Below are positions 32,558-42,830 of a DNA stretch of 64,000 nucleotides, one piece after another. The position numbers and the translations under genes were made by a program. Within the stretch, counting starts at the first letter, position 1. Every line of letters starts with the position of its first letter. The notes beneath the pieces are model-generated. The model was not told the origin of the DNA. It did no database searches and saw only the letters and a list, made by a program, of their open reading frames with translations. This DNA comes from Candidatus Williamhamiltonella defendens (lineage in GTDB: Bacteria > Pseudomonadota > Gammaproteobacteria > Enterobacterales > Enterobacteriaceae): NCBI RefSeq assembly GCF_900699045.1, contig NZ_CAADHL010000001.1:1-64000 (forward strand). The letters are read 5' to 3'.

Positions 32558-34081
32558 TCAACCCTCCATTAAACGCGCGACCGTGGCACGATCCGAATAA
32601 TCTAATTTCTGATTTTCAATGAATTGATAGACTTCATGTCCCTTTCCTGCGATTAAGATGACATCTTCTGGCATTGCATGATTGAGGATATGGGTAATTG
32701 CTTCTGTACGATCTTGGATCACAGAAGCTCGATCTATTTTTAATACCCCTTTGAGAATGTCAGCAGTAATCATTTTATGCGATTCAGTACGGGGATTATC
32801 CTCTGTGATGACCATCTGATCAGCCAGTGTTTCTGCGATTTTTCCCATTAATGGCCGCTTGCCTTTGTCACGATCACCGCCACAACCAAATAGACACCAC
32901 AGCTTTCCTTGACAATGCATTCGAGAAGCAGCTAGTGCCTGTTTCAGTGCATCAGGAGTATGAGCATAATCGACGATAACAGTGGGTCGTCCGACTTTTT
33001 TGAAGACCTCCATTCTTCCAGGGATAGGCTGTAATTTTGAGGCGGCTTTTAATAAATCATCAAGGGGATATTTTAATGCTAATAATGTCGCTAAAGTAAG
33101 CAATACATTGTTGACATTAAAAGCACCAAGAAATGGGCTTTTAAATTCCCCCTTTCCCCAACTTGAATCAAAAAAAATCAAAACCCCGTTTTCATGATAT
33201 TGAATTTTTTGAGCAAATAACCAAGCGCCCTGTAATCCAGAATGAATCTGATGAGATGTGCTTACTGCGACCGCGTTTCGTAATTCAGATAACCAACGCT
33301 TACCAACTGCATCATCCACGTTAATAATATGATTTTTAGATTCATGATTTAGAAAGAGAGATTTTTTTGCAGCTTCATAGGTCACCATATCGCCATGATA
33401 ATCGAGATGATCTCGGCTTAAATTAGTGAATACGGTCGCTGCGAAAGGTAGCGCGGCAACTCTATGTTGTACTAATGCGTGAGAAGAAACTTCTATGGCA
33501 GCAAAAGTGGCTTTGTGTGTGAGCATATTTGATAAAATTTGTTGTACTTCTATCGCAGAGGCAGTGGTATTTTGATGCGATGACAATTGCCCCAAAAGTC
33601 CATTGCCTAAGGTGCCTAAAACAGCGCTTACTTCTCCTAAAGCCCGGGTCCATTGCGCCAGTAATTGAGTATTAGTGGTTTTCCCGTTAGTACCTGTGAT
33701 GCCTACTAAATTCAATTTAGACGCGGGATGATGGTAAAACTCACCAGCCAATTGTGATAAATATTGATTTAAATTAAAAATGTAAATAATAGGCACACCT
33801 TGTATTTTATCAATGCCCATATCATCATTCACTACGCCTTCTGCTTCAGCCAATACGGCGCTGGCACCCTGTAAAATAGCCTGTGTAATATAATGTCGTC
33901 CGTCAGTTTCATGGCCGACAATAGCGACAAATAAATCTCCCGTAGTGACTTCATCGCTTTTAAATGTTATTCCCTTTATTATGATAGTGGCCAGCCGCAG
34001 TACTTCCTTGATCTGTTGTTTCCAAGGAGTAGAAGCAAATAAATCACATAAATTACGATTTTCCACTTGTGGCTCCTGCAT
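32558..34081 (-). CDS. murE: UDP-MurNAc-L-Ala-D-Glu--meso-diaminopimelate ligase
   Basis: Adds meso-diaminopimelate to the stem peptide. 507 residues (E. coli 495). P-loop [32 protein letters not shown], and the DAP-recognition motif DNPR in [11 protein letters not shown], which fixes the wall as DAP-type. The start at 34081 overlaps the ftsI end by 29 bases, and [15 protein letters not shown] aligns with MADRNLRDLL of E. coli. A later start is possible but not needed. Confidence 0.97.
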   Translation of the reverse strand: MQEPQVENRNLCDLFASTPWKQQIKEVLRLATIIIKGITFKSDEVTTGDLFVAIVGHETDGRHYITQAILQGASAVLAEAEGVVNDDMGIDKIQGVPIIYIFNLNQYLSQLAGEFYHHPASKLNLVGITGTNGKTTNTQLLAQWTRALGEVSAVLGTLGNGLLGQLSSHQNTTASAIEVQQILSNMLTHKATFAAIEVSSHALVQHRVAALPFAATVFTNLSRDHLDYHGDMVTYEAAKKSLFLNHESKNHIINVDDAVGKRWLSELRNAVAVSTSHQIHSGLQGAWLFAQKIQYHENGVLIFFDSSWGKGEFKSPFLGAFNVNNVLLTLATLLALKYPLDDLLKAASKLQPIPGRMEVFKKVGRPTVIVDYAHTPDALKQALAASRMHCQGKLWCLFGCGGDRDKGKRPLMGKIAETLADQMVITEDNPRTESHKMITADILKGVLKIDRASVIQDRTEAITHILNHAMPEDVILIAGKGHEVYQFIENQKLDYSDRATVARLMEG

Positions 34082-35804
34082 GCTTAATGACTAATGCAGT
34101 ATCATTTTGAATTAAAGCATCCGGTGCAATGTTCATTATACGTAATACAGCGTTCATAATAGACCCAAAAAGAGGAGCAGAGACCGCCCCACCGTAGTAT
34201 TTCCCCGTTCTAGGGTTGTTAATCAGCACGACTAGAGCGAATTTTGGGTTACTAGCAGGCGCGACCCCTGCCGTATAAGCAATATATTGATTAATATATT
34301 TTCCGTTAGGCCCTACTTTTTTTGCGGTACCGGTTTTAATAGCAATACGATAGCCTTTAATGGCAGCTTTACCCCCCCCTCCCCCTGGCAGGGCGACGCT
34401 TTCCATCATCTGTAAAACACTCTTAACGATTTCTTCAGGCAAAATACGTTGACCAGAAACAGGAGTATCAACCTTAGTAATAGATAATGGGCGATAGATC
34501 CCGATGCTCCCAATAGTCGCATACACTCGCGCCAGCTGTAGTGGTGTGACCATCAATCCATAACCAAAAGAAAAAGTGGCTCTATCTAAATCTGACCAGC
34601 GTTTTTTTTGTAAATATAAGCCTTTGCTTTCTCCTACTAACCCTAACAGGGTCGGTTTACCCAGACCAAATTTTGAATAAATTTCAGACACCCATAACGG
34701 AGGCATCGCAAGTGCTAATTTAGACACACCAACATTACTGGATTTTTGTAAAATTTCTGTAATAGATAGTTTTGGGTAGAAACTAATATCATGAATTTTA
34801 TGACCATTAATATAATAAGGAGTGGTATTCAAAACAGTGTCTTTTTCTATTATACGATGTTGTAATGCTGCCATAACGACCATGGGTTTGACCGTGGAAC
34901 CGGGCTCAAAAATATCTGTAATAGCGCGATTACGCATCGCTTTTTGAGGCGTATTCATTAAATTATTTGGATTGTAAGAAGGGCTATTAGTCATCGCCAA
35001 CACTTCACCTGTATTTACATCTAATAAAACCGCTGTGCCAGATTCTGCTTTATGAGCAATAACCACTTGATTTAATTCACGAAACACGTGCCTTTGTAAT
35101 TTTTCATCTATACTCAGCACAAGATGATCTGCTAAATAATAGTCTACTTTAGAAATATCTTCGATCACTCTACCATCACGATCTTTACGCACCACGCGTT
35201 GACCCGGCTGCCCCATCAATAAGGTATTAAAGCTTTTCTCTGCACCTTCAATACCTTGACCATCTATATTCGTTAAGCCAATAATATGAGCTGTTGTTTG
35301 ACCGGTAGGGTAGTAACGACGAGATTCCTGGCGTAAATAGATCCCAGGCAATTTTAACTTTTGAATATAATGAGCTATATCAGGACTGATTTGTCTCGCC
35401 AAATACACAAAACGTGCTTTTGGATGACTATGAATCCGCTCAATTAGTTTGTGAATAGGAAGCTCCAATGCATCTGATAAAGCCCCCCATCGGGGGTTAG
35501 GCGTAATACCTCCTTTTTCACTGAGCTCTTTAGGATCAGCCCAAATAGCATTCACCGGAACACTGACCGCTAATGGGCGCCCTGCTCTATCGGTGATCAT
35601 GCCCCGAGGGTTTGGCATCGTTTGAACTCGTAGTGATCTGAGATCACCTTCCTGGACTAATTTATCGGTTTTAATGATCTGTAGATAAGCCAAGCGAAGC
35701 TTTAATCCTAATATCGCTAATAAAATACAACTACAAAGCAACAAAAATCTCCAGCGAATAATAGAGCCAGTTTGTTCTTTTGGTTGTTTTAATTTTTTTC
35801 CCAT
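34053..35804 (-). CDS. ftsI: FtsI (PBP3), septal peptidoglycan transpeptidase
   Basis: Cross-links septal peptidoglycan; class B penicillin-binding protein. 583 residues (E. coli 588). Cytoplasmic tail, one membrane helix (about 20-40), pedestal with [15 protein letters not shown], then active-site [10 protein letters not shown] (SxxK Ser about 300), KSSN and [10 protein letters not shown]. All penicillin-binding motifs intact. A Gly run ([12 protein letters not shown]) is longer than I recall for E. coli. Between ftsL and murE. Confidence 0.97.
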   Translation of the reverse strand: MGKKLKQPKEQTGSIIRWRFLLLCSCILLAILGLKLRLAYLQIIKTDKLVQEGDLRSLRVQTMPNPRGMITDRAGRPLAVSVPVNAIWADPKELSEKGGITPNPRWGALSDALELPIHKLIERIHSHPKARFVYLARQISPDIAHYIQKLKLPGIYLRQESRRYYPTGQTTAHIIGLTNIDGQGIEGAEKSFNTLLMGQPGQRVVRKDRDGRVIEDISKVDYYLADHLVLSIDEKLQRHVFRELNQVVIAHKAESGTAVLLDVNTGEVLAMTNSPSYNPNNLMNTPQKAMRNRAITDIFEPGSTVKPMVVMAALQHRIIEKDTVLNTTPYYINGHKIHDISFYPKLSITEILQKSSNVGVSKLALAMPPLWVSEIYSKFGLGKPTLLGLVGESKGLYLQKKRWSDLDRATFSFGYGLMVTPLQLARVYATIGSIGIYRPLSITKVDTPVSGQRILPEEIVKSVLQMMESVALPGGGGGKAAIKGYRIAIKTGTAKKVGPNGKYINQYIAYTAGVAPASNPKFALVVLINNPRTGKYYGGAVSAPLFGSIMNAVLRIMNIAPDALIQNDTALVIKHAGATSGKS

Positions 35805-35822
35805 TTGTATCCACTATCTTTC

Positions 35823-36182
35823 TTAATCTGATAGGTGGTTTTTATATTCAGTGAGATTTTGTTTTTGGATCACTAAATATTCTTTTGATGGCTCAACATG
35901 ACGCATTTTAAATTTATTGATTGCAATACGTTCAATCCGGCTTTGATCTCCCAGCGCCGTTTCTTCTAAAATGAGATTACGCCATTCAATGTCCAAGGCA
36001 GTTCGTTCCAAAATCAATTCTTCACGTTCCGAAATTAGCAAGCGGGTCTGATGGATATTAGCCACCACTAATAAAGCGGATACCAGTACAGCAAAAAGTA
36101 ATATAAGTGGCATTTTGGCATTTTTAGCCAAATCCGAGCCTATCAGAGACACTAATCTTTTTCTTTGCAGATCTTGCATCAA
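35823..36182 (-). CDS. ftsL: FtsL, division protein
   Basis: Small bitopic membrane protein of 119 residues (E. coli 121) forming the FtsQ-FtsB-FtsL complex. One membrane helix (about 24-46) and a periplasmic coiled coil (about 50-95). The ending [15 protein letters not shown] matches the enterobacterial pattern MQHVDPSQENIVVQ. It overlaps the rsmH stop by 4 bases. Intact. Confidence 0.93.
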   Translation of the reverse strand: MMQDLQRKRLVSLIGSDLAKNAKMPLILLFAVLVSALLVVANIHQTRLLISEREELILERTALDIEWRNLILEETALGDQSRIERIAINKFKMRHVEPSKEYLVIQKQNLTEYKNHLSD

Positions 36183-37114
36183 TTGATTCTCTCTGCAAAA
36201 CGGAGTATCGAGCTACGTGATCTGGGATTGTCGAGAACTTCTTTTTGGGATGGTATGGTTTTTCCTATCAATTTTAGTTTAGGTTGCCAGATAGACTGTA
36301 TTTGTATTTCTGTTAATGGTAATCCACGAAGAATTTGAGGCCCACGGCTGTTTTGGCGTATAAAATTTTTTACAATCCTGTCTTCTAAAGAATGGAAACT
36401 CACCACAGATAAACGTCCCCCTAATGATAAAATTTCAAGAGAGGCATCCAAAGCAGAGGAAATTTCTTGCAATTCATCATTGATATAGATACGAATTGCC
36501 TGAAAACTGCGTGTAGCAGGATGTTTGTGATGATTTCTGATGGGTATGACATGACTGATTAAATCAGCTAATTCTTTAGTATTTTTGATAGGATTAAGTT
36601 GATTACGTTCTACAATGGCTCTAGCCAAACGCGTTGAAAAGCGTTCCTCTCCAAAATTTTTTAATACCCAAGCCAAGTTTTCGACATTCACTTGCATCAG
36701 CCATTCTGCAGCGGATAAACCACAGGAAGGATCCATTCGCATATCCAATGGGCCATCTCGCATAAAAGAAAATCCTCGCTTTGCGTCATCGAGTTGAGGT
36801 GATGAAACCCCTAAATCGAATAACAAGCCGTTAATACGGTTCATTAAGTTAAGCTTTTGTATATAGTGGGATAAATTAGAAAAAGAGCCTTGTATAAAAG
36901 AAAAACGGGGATCTTTCATCAATTTCGCTTTTTTAAAAGCCTCTGGATCACGATCAATAGAAATTAATTTTCCTTGAGATCCAAGACGAGATAAAATGAG
37001 AGAGGAATGACCTCCACGGCCAAAAGTCGCATCAATATAAATGCCATCGTTTTGGATATTTAAACTGTCAACTGCTTCATAAAGTAATACGGTCTTATGT
37101 TGATTATCAATCAT
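36179..37114 (-). CDS. rsmH: 16S rRNA (cytosine(1402)-N4)-methyltransferase
   Basis: Methylates N4 of C1402 in the decoding centre using S-adenosylmethionine. 311 residues (E. coli 313). Motifs: [28 protein letters not shown] (AdoMet loop), [20 protein letters not shown] and [16 protein letters not shown]. First intact gene of the dcw cluster; it overlaps the dead mraZ by 8 bases. Its message must be started from the mra promoter through the mraZ wreck. Confidence 0.97.
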   Translation of the reverse strand: MIDNQHKTVLLYEAVDSLNIQNDGIYIDATFGRGGHSSLILSRLGSQGKLISIDRDPEAFKKAKLMKDPRFSFIQGSFSNLSHYIQKLNLMNRINGLLFDLGVSSPQLDDAKRGFSFMRDGPLDMRMDPSCGLSAAEWLMQVNVENLAWVLKNFGEERFSTRLARAIVERNQLNPIKNTKELADLISHVIPIRNHHKHPATRSFQAIRIYINDELQEISSALDASLEILSLGGRLSVVSFHSLEDRIVKNFIRQNSRGPQILRGLPLTEIQIQSIWQPKLKLIGKTIPSQKEVLDNPRSRSSILRFAERIN

Positions 37115-37595
37115 GATTGATGGTATGACATATCGTTATTTGCAGAGATAAGCCTTTTAATCGTTCAGATAAAGATTCTTGAACGAGTTGTTTAGAGGTG
37201 ATGTCGTCTTTAATTTGTTGCTGCCAATTTGGCCTACTACAGATTTCAAATTTATTTAATTGCTCTATCAACATCATTTCCTTGCTTAATTGCGCATGTT
37301 GACGCAAAGTCATTGAAATCAATAAGCGGCCTGATTTATCCATTTTACACTCACTGGCATAACCTAATAATAAACGCTGAACCCGACGATCTGCTGGATG
37401 CATTCTGGAAAAATCAGATAATTTTTTAATGCTTTCCCATTCTAGAAATGGATAAAGTACTCAACAGGTTTGATGAAGATCAATGGTACACATCATTCGA
37501 GATTGTTATTTTTCTTTGAGGATATCTCGATATCGAATAGGAATTACTAATCTTCCCTTGTTATCGAGACTAAGCATAGTCGCACCACGAAACAC
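37107..37595 (-). pseudogene. mraZ: MraZ, repressor of the dcw cluster, broken by two stops
   Basis: From a GTG start at 37595 the frame reads [21 protein letters not shown], then TAA at about codon 30 and TGA near codon 45. It runs on in the same frame through [12 protein letters not shown] to [20 protein letters not shown] and the normal C-terminal end. Both AbrB-like halves are recognisable (DNKGRL and DKSGRLLI). There is no frameshift, so the damage is recent or the downstream part is kept for coupling to rsmH. A fragment starting at ATG 37403 would contain only the second half. MraZ normally represses its own operon. Confidence 0.85.
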
Positions 37596-37647
37596 TGCAC
37601 TGACTCCTTTTATTTTACTCCTCTCAAAATAAAATAATCATTGTTAA

Positions 37648-37672
37648 CTCACTTTACACTACAAATGTCCAC
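37648..37672 (-). promoter_or_regulatory. Possible degenerate MraZ operator boxes
   Basis: Reading the minus strand, GTGGA, GTAGT and GTGAG occur at exact 10-base steps (37668-37672, 37658-37662, 37648-37652). They lie just after the -10 box. Known MraZ operators are TGGG repeats at 10-base steps in the same place. Each box here differs from TGGG, consistent with erosion after mraZ was lost. Confidence 0.35.
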
Positions 37673-37680
37673 TTTTTGCG

Positions 37681-37710
37681 AGTTTATGGAGAGTCAAAAA
37701 ACTTTGTCAA
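37681..37710 (-). promoter_or_regulatory. mra promoter of the dcw cluster
   Basis: On the minus strand, TTGACA (37705-37710) and TAAACT (37681-37686) are separated by 18 bases. The first is a perfect -35 box. It lies about 90 bases upstream of the mraZ GTG with a good AGGAG site in between (near 37600-37606). This is where E. coli has its main dcw promoter. No other strong promoter was noticed inside the cluster. Confidence 0.6.
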
Positions 37711-37860
37711 GTAAAGAAAAAATGCAGATTAAAGCCGATTAAAATAAAAATGAAGTAATAATCTAAGAAATAGTTTAAAAAAATAAGAAAAATGAATGAT
37801 ATTCAATTCTACTAAAATACTGATATTTCAATAGTAAAAATAAACTGATATAGAAAAATA

Positions 37861-38813
37861 TTAGATTTGTAAACTAAATTCTTTCAATAATGCTTTCATC
37901 CATTGATGACCATTATCTCTATTAGTTGATTTATGCCAGTTGAGATCACATGCACGTGTCGCATTTTCCTAAGGCAGTTCGACTAATTTTAAGTTAAGCC
38001 TTTTACTCTGTTCCTGTACCAACCAACGAGGCGCAATTGCGAAAAAATAAGTTTGAGATATAATATTGAGCACACTACTCATATCTGTACTTTCTATGCT
38101 ATTGATTGCGCACATTGCATTAGAAATGTAGTAATGTTCGCTGAAAGATCCTGTTCATTCTATGAAACAATAGCATTCGCTTCATTAAACAGATCATCGG
38201 AAAAGATGGTATCGCCAATACGTGGATGATGCTTTGAAACTACTAAAAGAAGTGCATCATTAAATAAAGGTATTTGATGAAAATCTGAACACTCAAATTC
38301 AGAATAACTGATCACAAATTCATGTTGCATGATAACGTAGCTGATGTTCAATTTTATCATTTAAAGATGAAATAACCAGCTGCGTAATTAGGTGCTGATT
38401 GTTTAATATGCTTGAGTATTTGTGCGGTTAATCAAACATCTAAAAGACTACAAATAAATAAATTAAATAAACGTGTGCGGGTTTTATGTTAAAAACACGC
38501 ACCCGGCGATTTATTATGTACTAATTGTAACGCTTGACGTACAGGTCAAAAGAGTTGACGGGTCCGCAATGTAGGTTGTATGCCACGCTCATAGCGTAGA
38601 AATAATTCATCGTTCAACATCACCTTTAAGCAAGCAACGGCGTTTCTCACTACAGGTTATGAGATACCGAGTAAATTCGCCGCTTTTGTCACATTTTGCA
38701 TTTTCATGACAGCATAAAACACTGTCAACAAATTGAGATCAAGATTTCTTAAATGGATGTCAAATGATTTTTTTGGCTACTTGATTAACAGTTAATAAGT
38801 TATATTCAGACAT
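37861..38813 (-). pseudogene. leuO: LeuO, LysR-type global regulator, broken
   Basis: Debris spans the full gene. From ATG 38813 come HLRNLDLNLLTVFYAVMKMQ, VTKAANLLGIS and [14 protein letters not shown]. In the middle is HEFVISYSEFECSDFHQIPL with LLLVVSKHHPRIG. At the end are APRWLVQEQS, DLNWHKSTNRDNGHQWM and KALLKEF. These match E. coli LeuO piece by piece. Several stops and frameshifts. LeuO counters H-NS silencing in enterobacteria. It sits near mraZ, as in E. coli (leuO, ilvIH, cra, mraZ), with the genes between deleted. Confidence 0.88.
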
Positions 38814-39640
38814 GCTTAACGGCAATAAGTTTTCATGCAGATGATCCTGTAAAAGAAAGCGTCGCTAATGCCAACATCATAAAATGAATGACACTTTATA
38901 TATCTTGCAATTAATAGAATCGATGATCTTTCTTTTTCTATTAAAAATAATTGAATCCCATCCGGGTAGAAAGTATGAATTTTTTAATTTCCAATAATTT
39001 TTATTAAAATAAATCGTCTATAATATAATAAATAAAATTAAATAATTTTAAAAACCAATCAATAAATTAGGTTATTTTACAAAAAATTATTTGTTAAAAA
39101 ATAAAAAATGACTTTTCTTTTATTAAAGAAAGTTTATTTAACTTAATGTTATTGATTCATCTTATCTACCTCGTTAAAATCAATAAAATAATAGTAAGAT
39201 AATTTAAAATTATATGATACATAAAAGCATTGAAGAGATAGTTTTTTAAAATGGATAAAATATAGAAAATTCACTCAGGATAATCAAAAAAATAAAACTT
39301 ATTCTTATAAGATTGCAATATATAAAAATTTCACTTTACGGTCATTTAAAAAGAAATTTGATTCTTTTATTAATTCTTAATTATTGATAAAATCAATATA
39401 TCACTTTTATTTTTTATTTAATATCAATTAAACAAAAATTTTTTCTTATTATTTTATATCAAAAAAAATATTTTCAGCCGTCTTTATCATACATAAAGAA
39501 ATATTCTCTTCTCTTTTTTGCAAAAGATATTATGGTTGAATAAAATTTATTTAAATTTGAGATTACCATTTATTTTTAATAATCTTTGAACAGGCTGTGT
39601 GAAAACCGCCGATATCACTTATTATATTCACACTTATTTT
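38814..39640. other. Extremely AT-rich spacer, no gene recognised
   Basis: Over 800 bases dominated by A/T runs with stops in every frame. In E. coli the leuO upstream region is a curved AT-rich H-NS target, and some of this may descend from it. No promoter or RNA can be named. Confidence 0.5.
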
Positions 39641-39965
39641 CCTTTTCTAATTGTAGACAGCATTATTGAGTCTTCACCATAAGTGTCAGCAATTTTGATG
39701 CCGGTATTCACTGAAATCAGCACATCATGATTTGCTATAGGTTAATTTCGTTGGTCTGTGACCATGATAGTAAGAGCGTAAGAATCTTTTCTGTTGGAGA
39801 CAGGATAAGGACGAACAGTTTTTATGTTGGTGATCTTAGATAGAATCGCTATTTCTGATGTATCATGCCACTCAAATGAGATTTTATTTTTAGAAGGAAT
39901 TCCCGTGGCGCTAGACACTTCAACGGGCACCAGCACATTGACTCGATATTTTTTATTTTACCGAG
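39640..39965 (-). pseudogene. Fragment with a Big-1/invasin-like domain
   Basis: On the minus strand the frame reads VLVPVEVSSATG, KISFEWHDTSEIAIL, then DSYALTIMVTDQRN, stop, PIANHDVLISVNTGIKI. The run LTIMVTD-N-PIANHDVLISV resembles the Big-1 Ig-like repeat (LTVTVTDANGNPVANQ-V) of invasins and inverse autotransporters. Both ends are missing and a TAA interrupts it. The identity is a pattern match by eye; any secreted Ig-like protein is possible. Confidence 0.4.
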
Positions 39966-40079
39966 CGGTTTCGATTGTTCTTATCTATTTAGCATTTTTC
40001 ATCTTTATATATCCAAATAATATCGGCTTCATTAACATAAATCGTTCTTCTTAAACTAAAATTATCGTCTTTATCAAAA

Positions 40080-40104
40080 AAATTTAAGCCCTGTATTCAG
40101 GGCT
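40080..40104 (-). terminator. Rho-independent terminator of the 88-residue ORF
   Basis: On the minus strand AGCCCTG, loop AATA and CAGGGCT form a perfect 7-bp GC-rich stem, followed by TAAATTTTTTT. The ORF stop codon lies at the foot of the stem. One of the clearest terminators in the window. Confidence 0.75.
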
Positions 40105-40350
40105 CGATACTTTTAATTTATTTGGAATATCTGATAAATGTAAAAACTCACCTTTTGATATGAGAGTGACTCCATCTAACTGTAATAAATAGAGAGTACC
40201 CTGCACATTAGGCGGATGCCCATAAATAGCGCTAGTTTTTCCACTTAATATCATAAAAGCAGATCCATAAAATATTAAAGCGAGATAGCCCGATAAAGAA
40301 ACATAGATTTTCTTTTCAAAGAACAAAATGATCACAACCAGAATTGTCAT
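40084..40350 (-). CDS. Small membrane protein of unknown function
   Basis: 88 residues, open, starting MTILVVIILFFEKKIYVSLSG. Two hydrophobic segments (about 2-12 and 19-35) are followed by a 50-residue soluble part with PPNVQGTLYLLQLDG. I recognise no family. Its stop lies within the stem base of a strong terminator, which argues that this was a true last gene of a transcript. It is the only open frame of note between 37.8 and 42.8 kb, surrounded by pseudogenes. It may be intact or the end of a longer dead gene. Confidence 0.4.
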   Translation of the reverse strand: MTILVVIILFFEKKIYVSLSGYLALIFYGSAFMILSGKTSAIYGHPPNVQGTLYLLQLDGVTLISKGEFLHLSDIPNKLKVSSPEYRA

Positions 40351-40721
40351 ATTATTTATTGTTTCGAAAAAATCTGCAGAGCATTTTTATGCTCTTCATT
40401 CATTCTTAAAAAACAAAAGCACTTTCAATCTACAGTCAAGTTAAACCCATGTGCCCCATCTGCAGAATTAGTGCTCTTTTTAGCTTCTTTATTATTTAGC
40501 ATAATGAAATTTCTGTTGAATATTTTCGTTTTAAAAACTTTTGTAGGGAAAGTGATATTATCACTAGCACTCTGTCCTAATAAACGCCACTCATATCATT
40601 ATTAGAACAAGCGAAATGCTGGAAGCGCCAAATAGACTACCTGATTAAACGCAAATTGAAGTTATTGAAGTGTAAAAATTAAATTTGCACAAATTATGAA
40701 TGATTTTTCTGTGGAAATAAT
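40351..40721. other. Spacer upstream of the cpxR remnant
   Basis: No gene can be named. In Yersinia-type gene order cpxP lies here, divergent from cpxR. I looked for CpxP motifs on the minus strand and saw none. Confidence 0.4.
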
Positions 40722-41409
40722 ATGACAATACGTAAAAGTAGATGATAATAAAGAGCTGACTACATTATTAAAATCATTTCTTGAGATAGAATCTTTTGAG
40801 TTAATAGTAGCTCATGATGCAAAAGAAGCATTTAGTTTATTAGATAATTTTATTAATGTGGTGTTAATCGATACTACCATAAAAAATGAATGGTATTTAT
40901 ATATTAAAAGCATTAAGAAAAAATTATGAAATGCCAGTCATTTTTAGGTCAAACTGACAGCAATTTAGATTTAATACTTTCTTGAGAGTCAGCTGCTGAT
41001 GATTATTTGGCTAAGCCATTTAATAATTATAAACTCATTACTCGTATGCGTACTGTTTTACGACATACTGCTTCGAATGAAACAGAAGAAATAAAAATCA
41101 AGCCTAAAAGTATCGTCAATATAGATTGATCTACAGCTTAATTTAGGAAAACAAGAGGCTTGTTTTTCAGGACACGTGTTAGATTTAACAGGTACTAAAT
41201 TTTCTTTATCTTATTTTGTAGAAAAAATATAAGGCAGGTAGTATCAAAAAAGCAAATTAATAGATATTCGGTAAACATTTAGCGCCTTTTAATCATACCA
41301 TTGATATACATATTTCTCACCTTCGTCGAAAATTGCCTGAACACAAAGACCGTTTCCTCGCTTTAAGACGTTGTGTTGGCGCGGATATTTAATGGTCGCA
41401 GACGCGTAA
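40722..41409 (+). pseudogene. cpxR: CpxR, envelope-stress response regulator, broken
   Basis: Pieces in order: VDDNKELTTLLKSFLEIESF, LIVAHDAKEAFSLLD, then AADDYLAKPFNNYKLITRMR, SIVN..LNLGKQEACFSG, HTIDIHISHLRRKLPEHKDR-like segments in changing frames. It ends FKTLCWRGYLMVADA, stop. These match E. coli CpxR from the phosphoacceptor region to the C-terminal winged helix. Many frameshifts and stops. The sensor gene cpxA, which should follow, has been deleted, bringing trmL next to it. Confidence 0.88.
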
Positions 41410-41467
41410 CGAGCTTCATAATTTAGTAAATTCATATCTTCGGTATCGTTAGATTTGAATTATAACT

Positions 41468-41970
41468 ATGAAAAATTTATTAAATATTGTTTTATTCGAA
41501 CCAGAAATCCCTGCTAATATAGGCCATATTATCCGGTTATGTGCTAACAGCAGATGCATCTTTACTTTATGAAGTCGTTAGGTTTTGCTTTAAGTAACCA
41601 AAGATTGTATCTTTCGGGGCTTGATTATTACGAATTTACTGCCGTGAAGCAGCTATCTGACTATCAATCTTTTCTTAATAATGAAAGATTTTATAATACA
41701 TGTGTTGCTTCATTCTTTGCTTTAAAAACCAAGATTGTTCTCTATATAGCGACGTGTATTATCAAAAAATAATTATTTACTGTTTAGTTTAGAAACTCGG
41801 GGGTTGCCTTCTAGGCTTATTAATTTTTTGCCGGCCGAAAAGAAAATAAAAATCCATATGCAACCAATAGCCGTAGTATAAATCTTTCTAATGCAGTTTC
41901 TATTGTGATTTATGAAGCTTGGCGTCAATTAAATTATATTGGCGCTATTTTGTTTAAAATTCTTTTATTT
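41468..41970 (+). pseudogene. trmL: TrmL, tRNA (cytidine/uridine-2'-O-)-methyltransferase, broken
   Basis: Starts MKNLLNIVLFEPEIPANIGH and IIRLCANS, then LSGLDYYEFTAVKQLSDYQ and YLLFSLETRGLPSRLI, followed by [30 protein letters not shown] in shifted frames. These are the SPOUT-family motifs of TrmL. At least three frameshifts. TrmL modifies the wobble base of two tRNA-Leu species in E. coli. Its position after cpx is the Yersinia/Serratia order. Confidence 0.88.
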
Positions 41971-42019
41971 AAAAATTTGAGTTTTTTAGAAGATACTTTT
42001 TTGTCGTGTCAGATGTTGT

Positions 42020-42656
<637 letters not shown>

Positions 42657-42830
42657 AAAAACCTATAAACGAAGCTAAAAAAAAGAGAAAAAGCATAGCT
42701 TATTTTTTAAAAAAATCCTAGGCGCAGTTTTCAGATGGAAGTCAAAATGAATAAAAAATCTGTTTTAATTACAGTTAATGCGTATTTATTATGGTGAAAT
42801 ATCTGACAGAAAAAATGGTTTCAAAAAATT

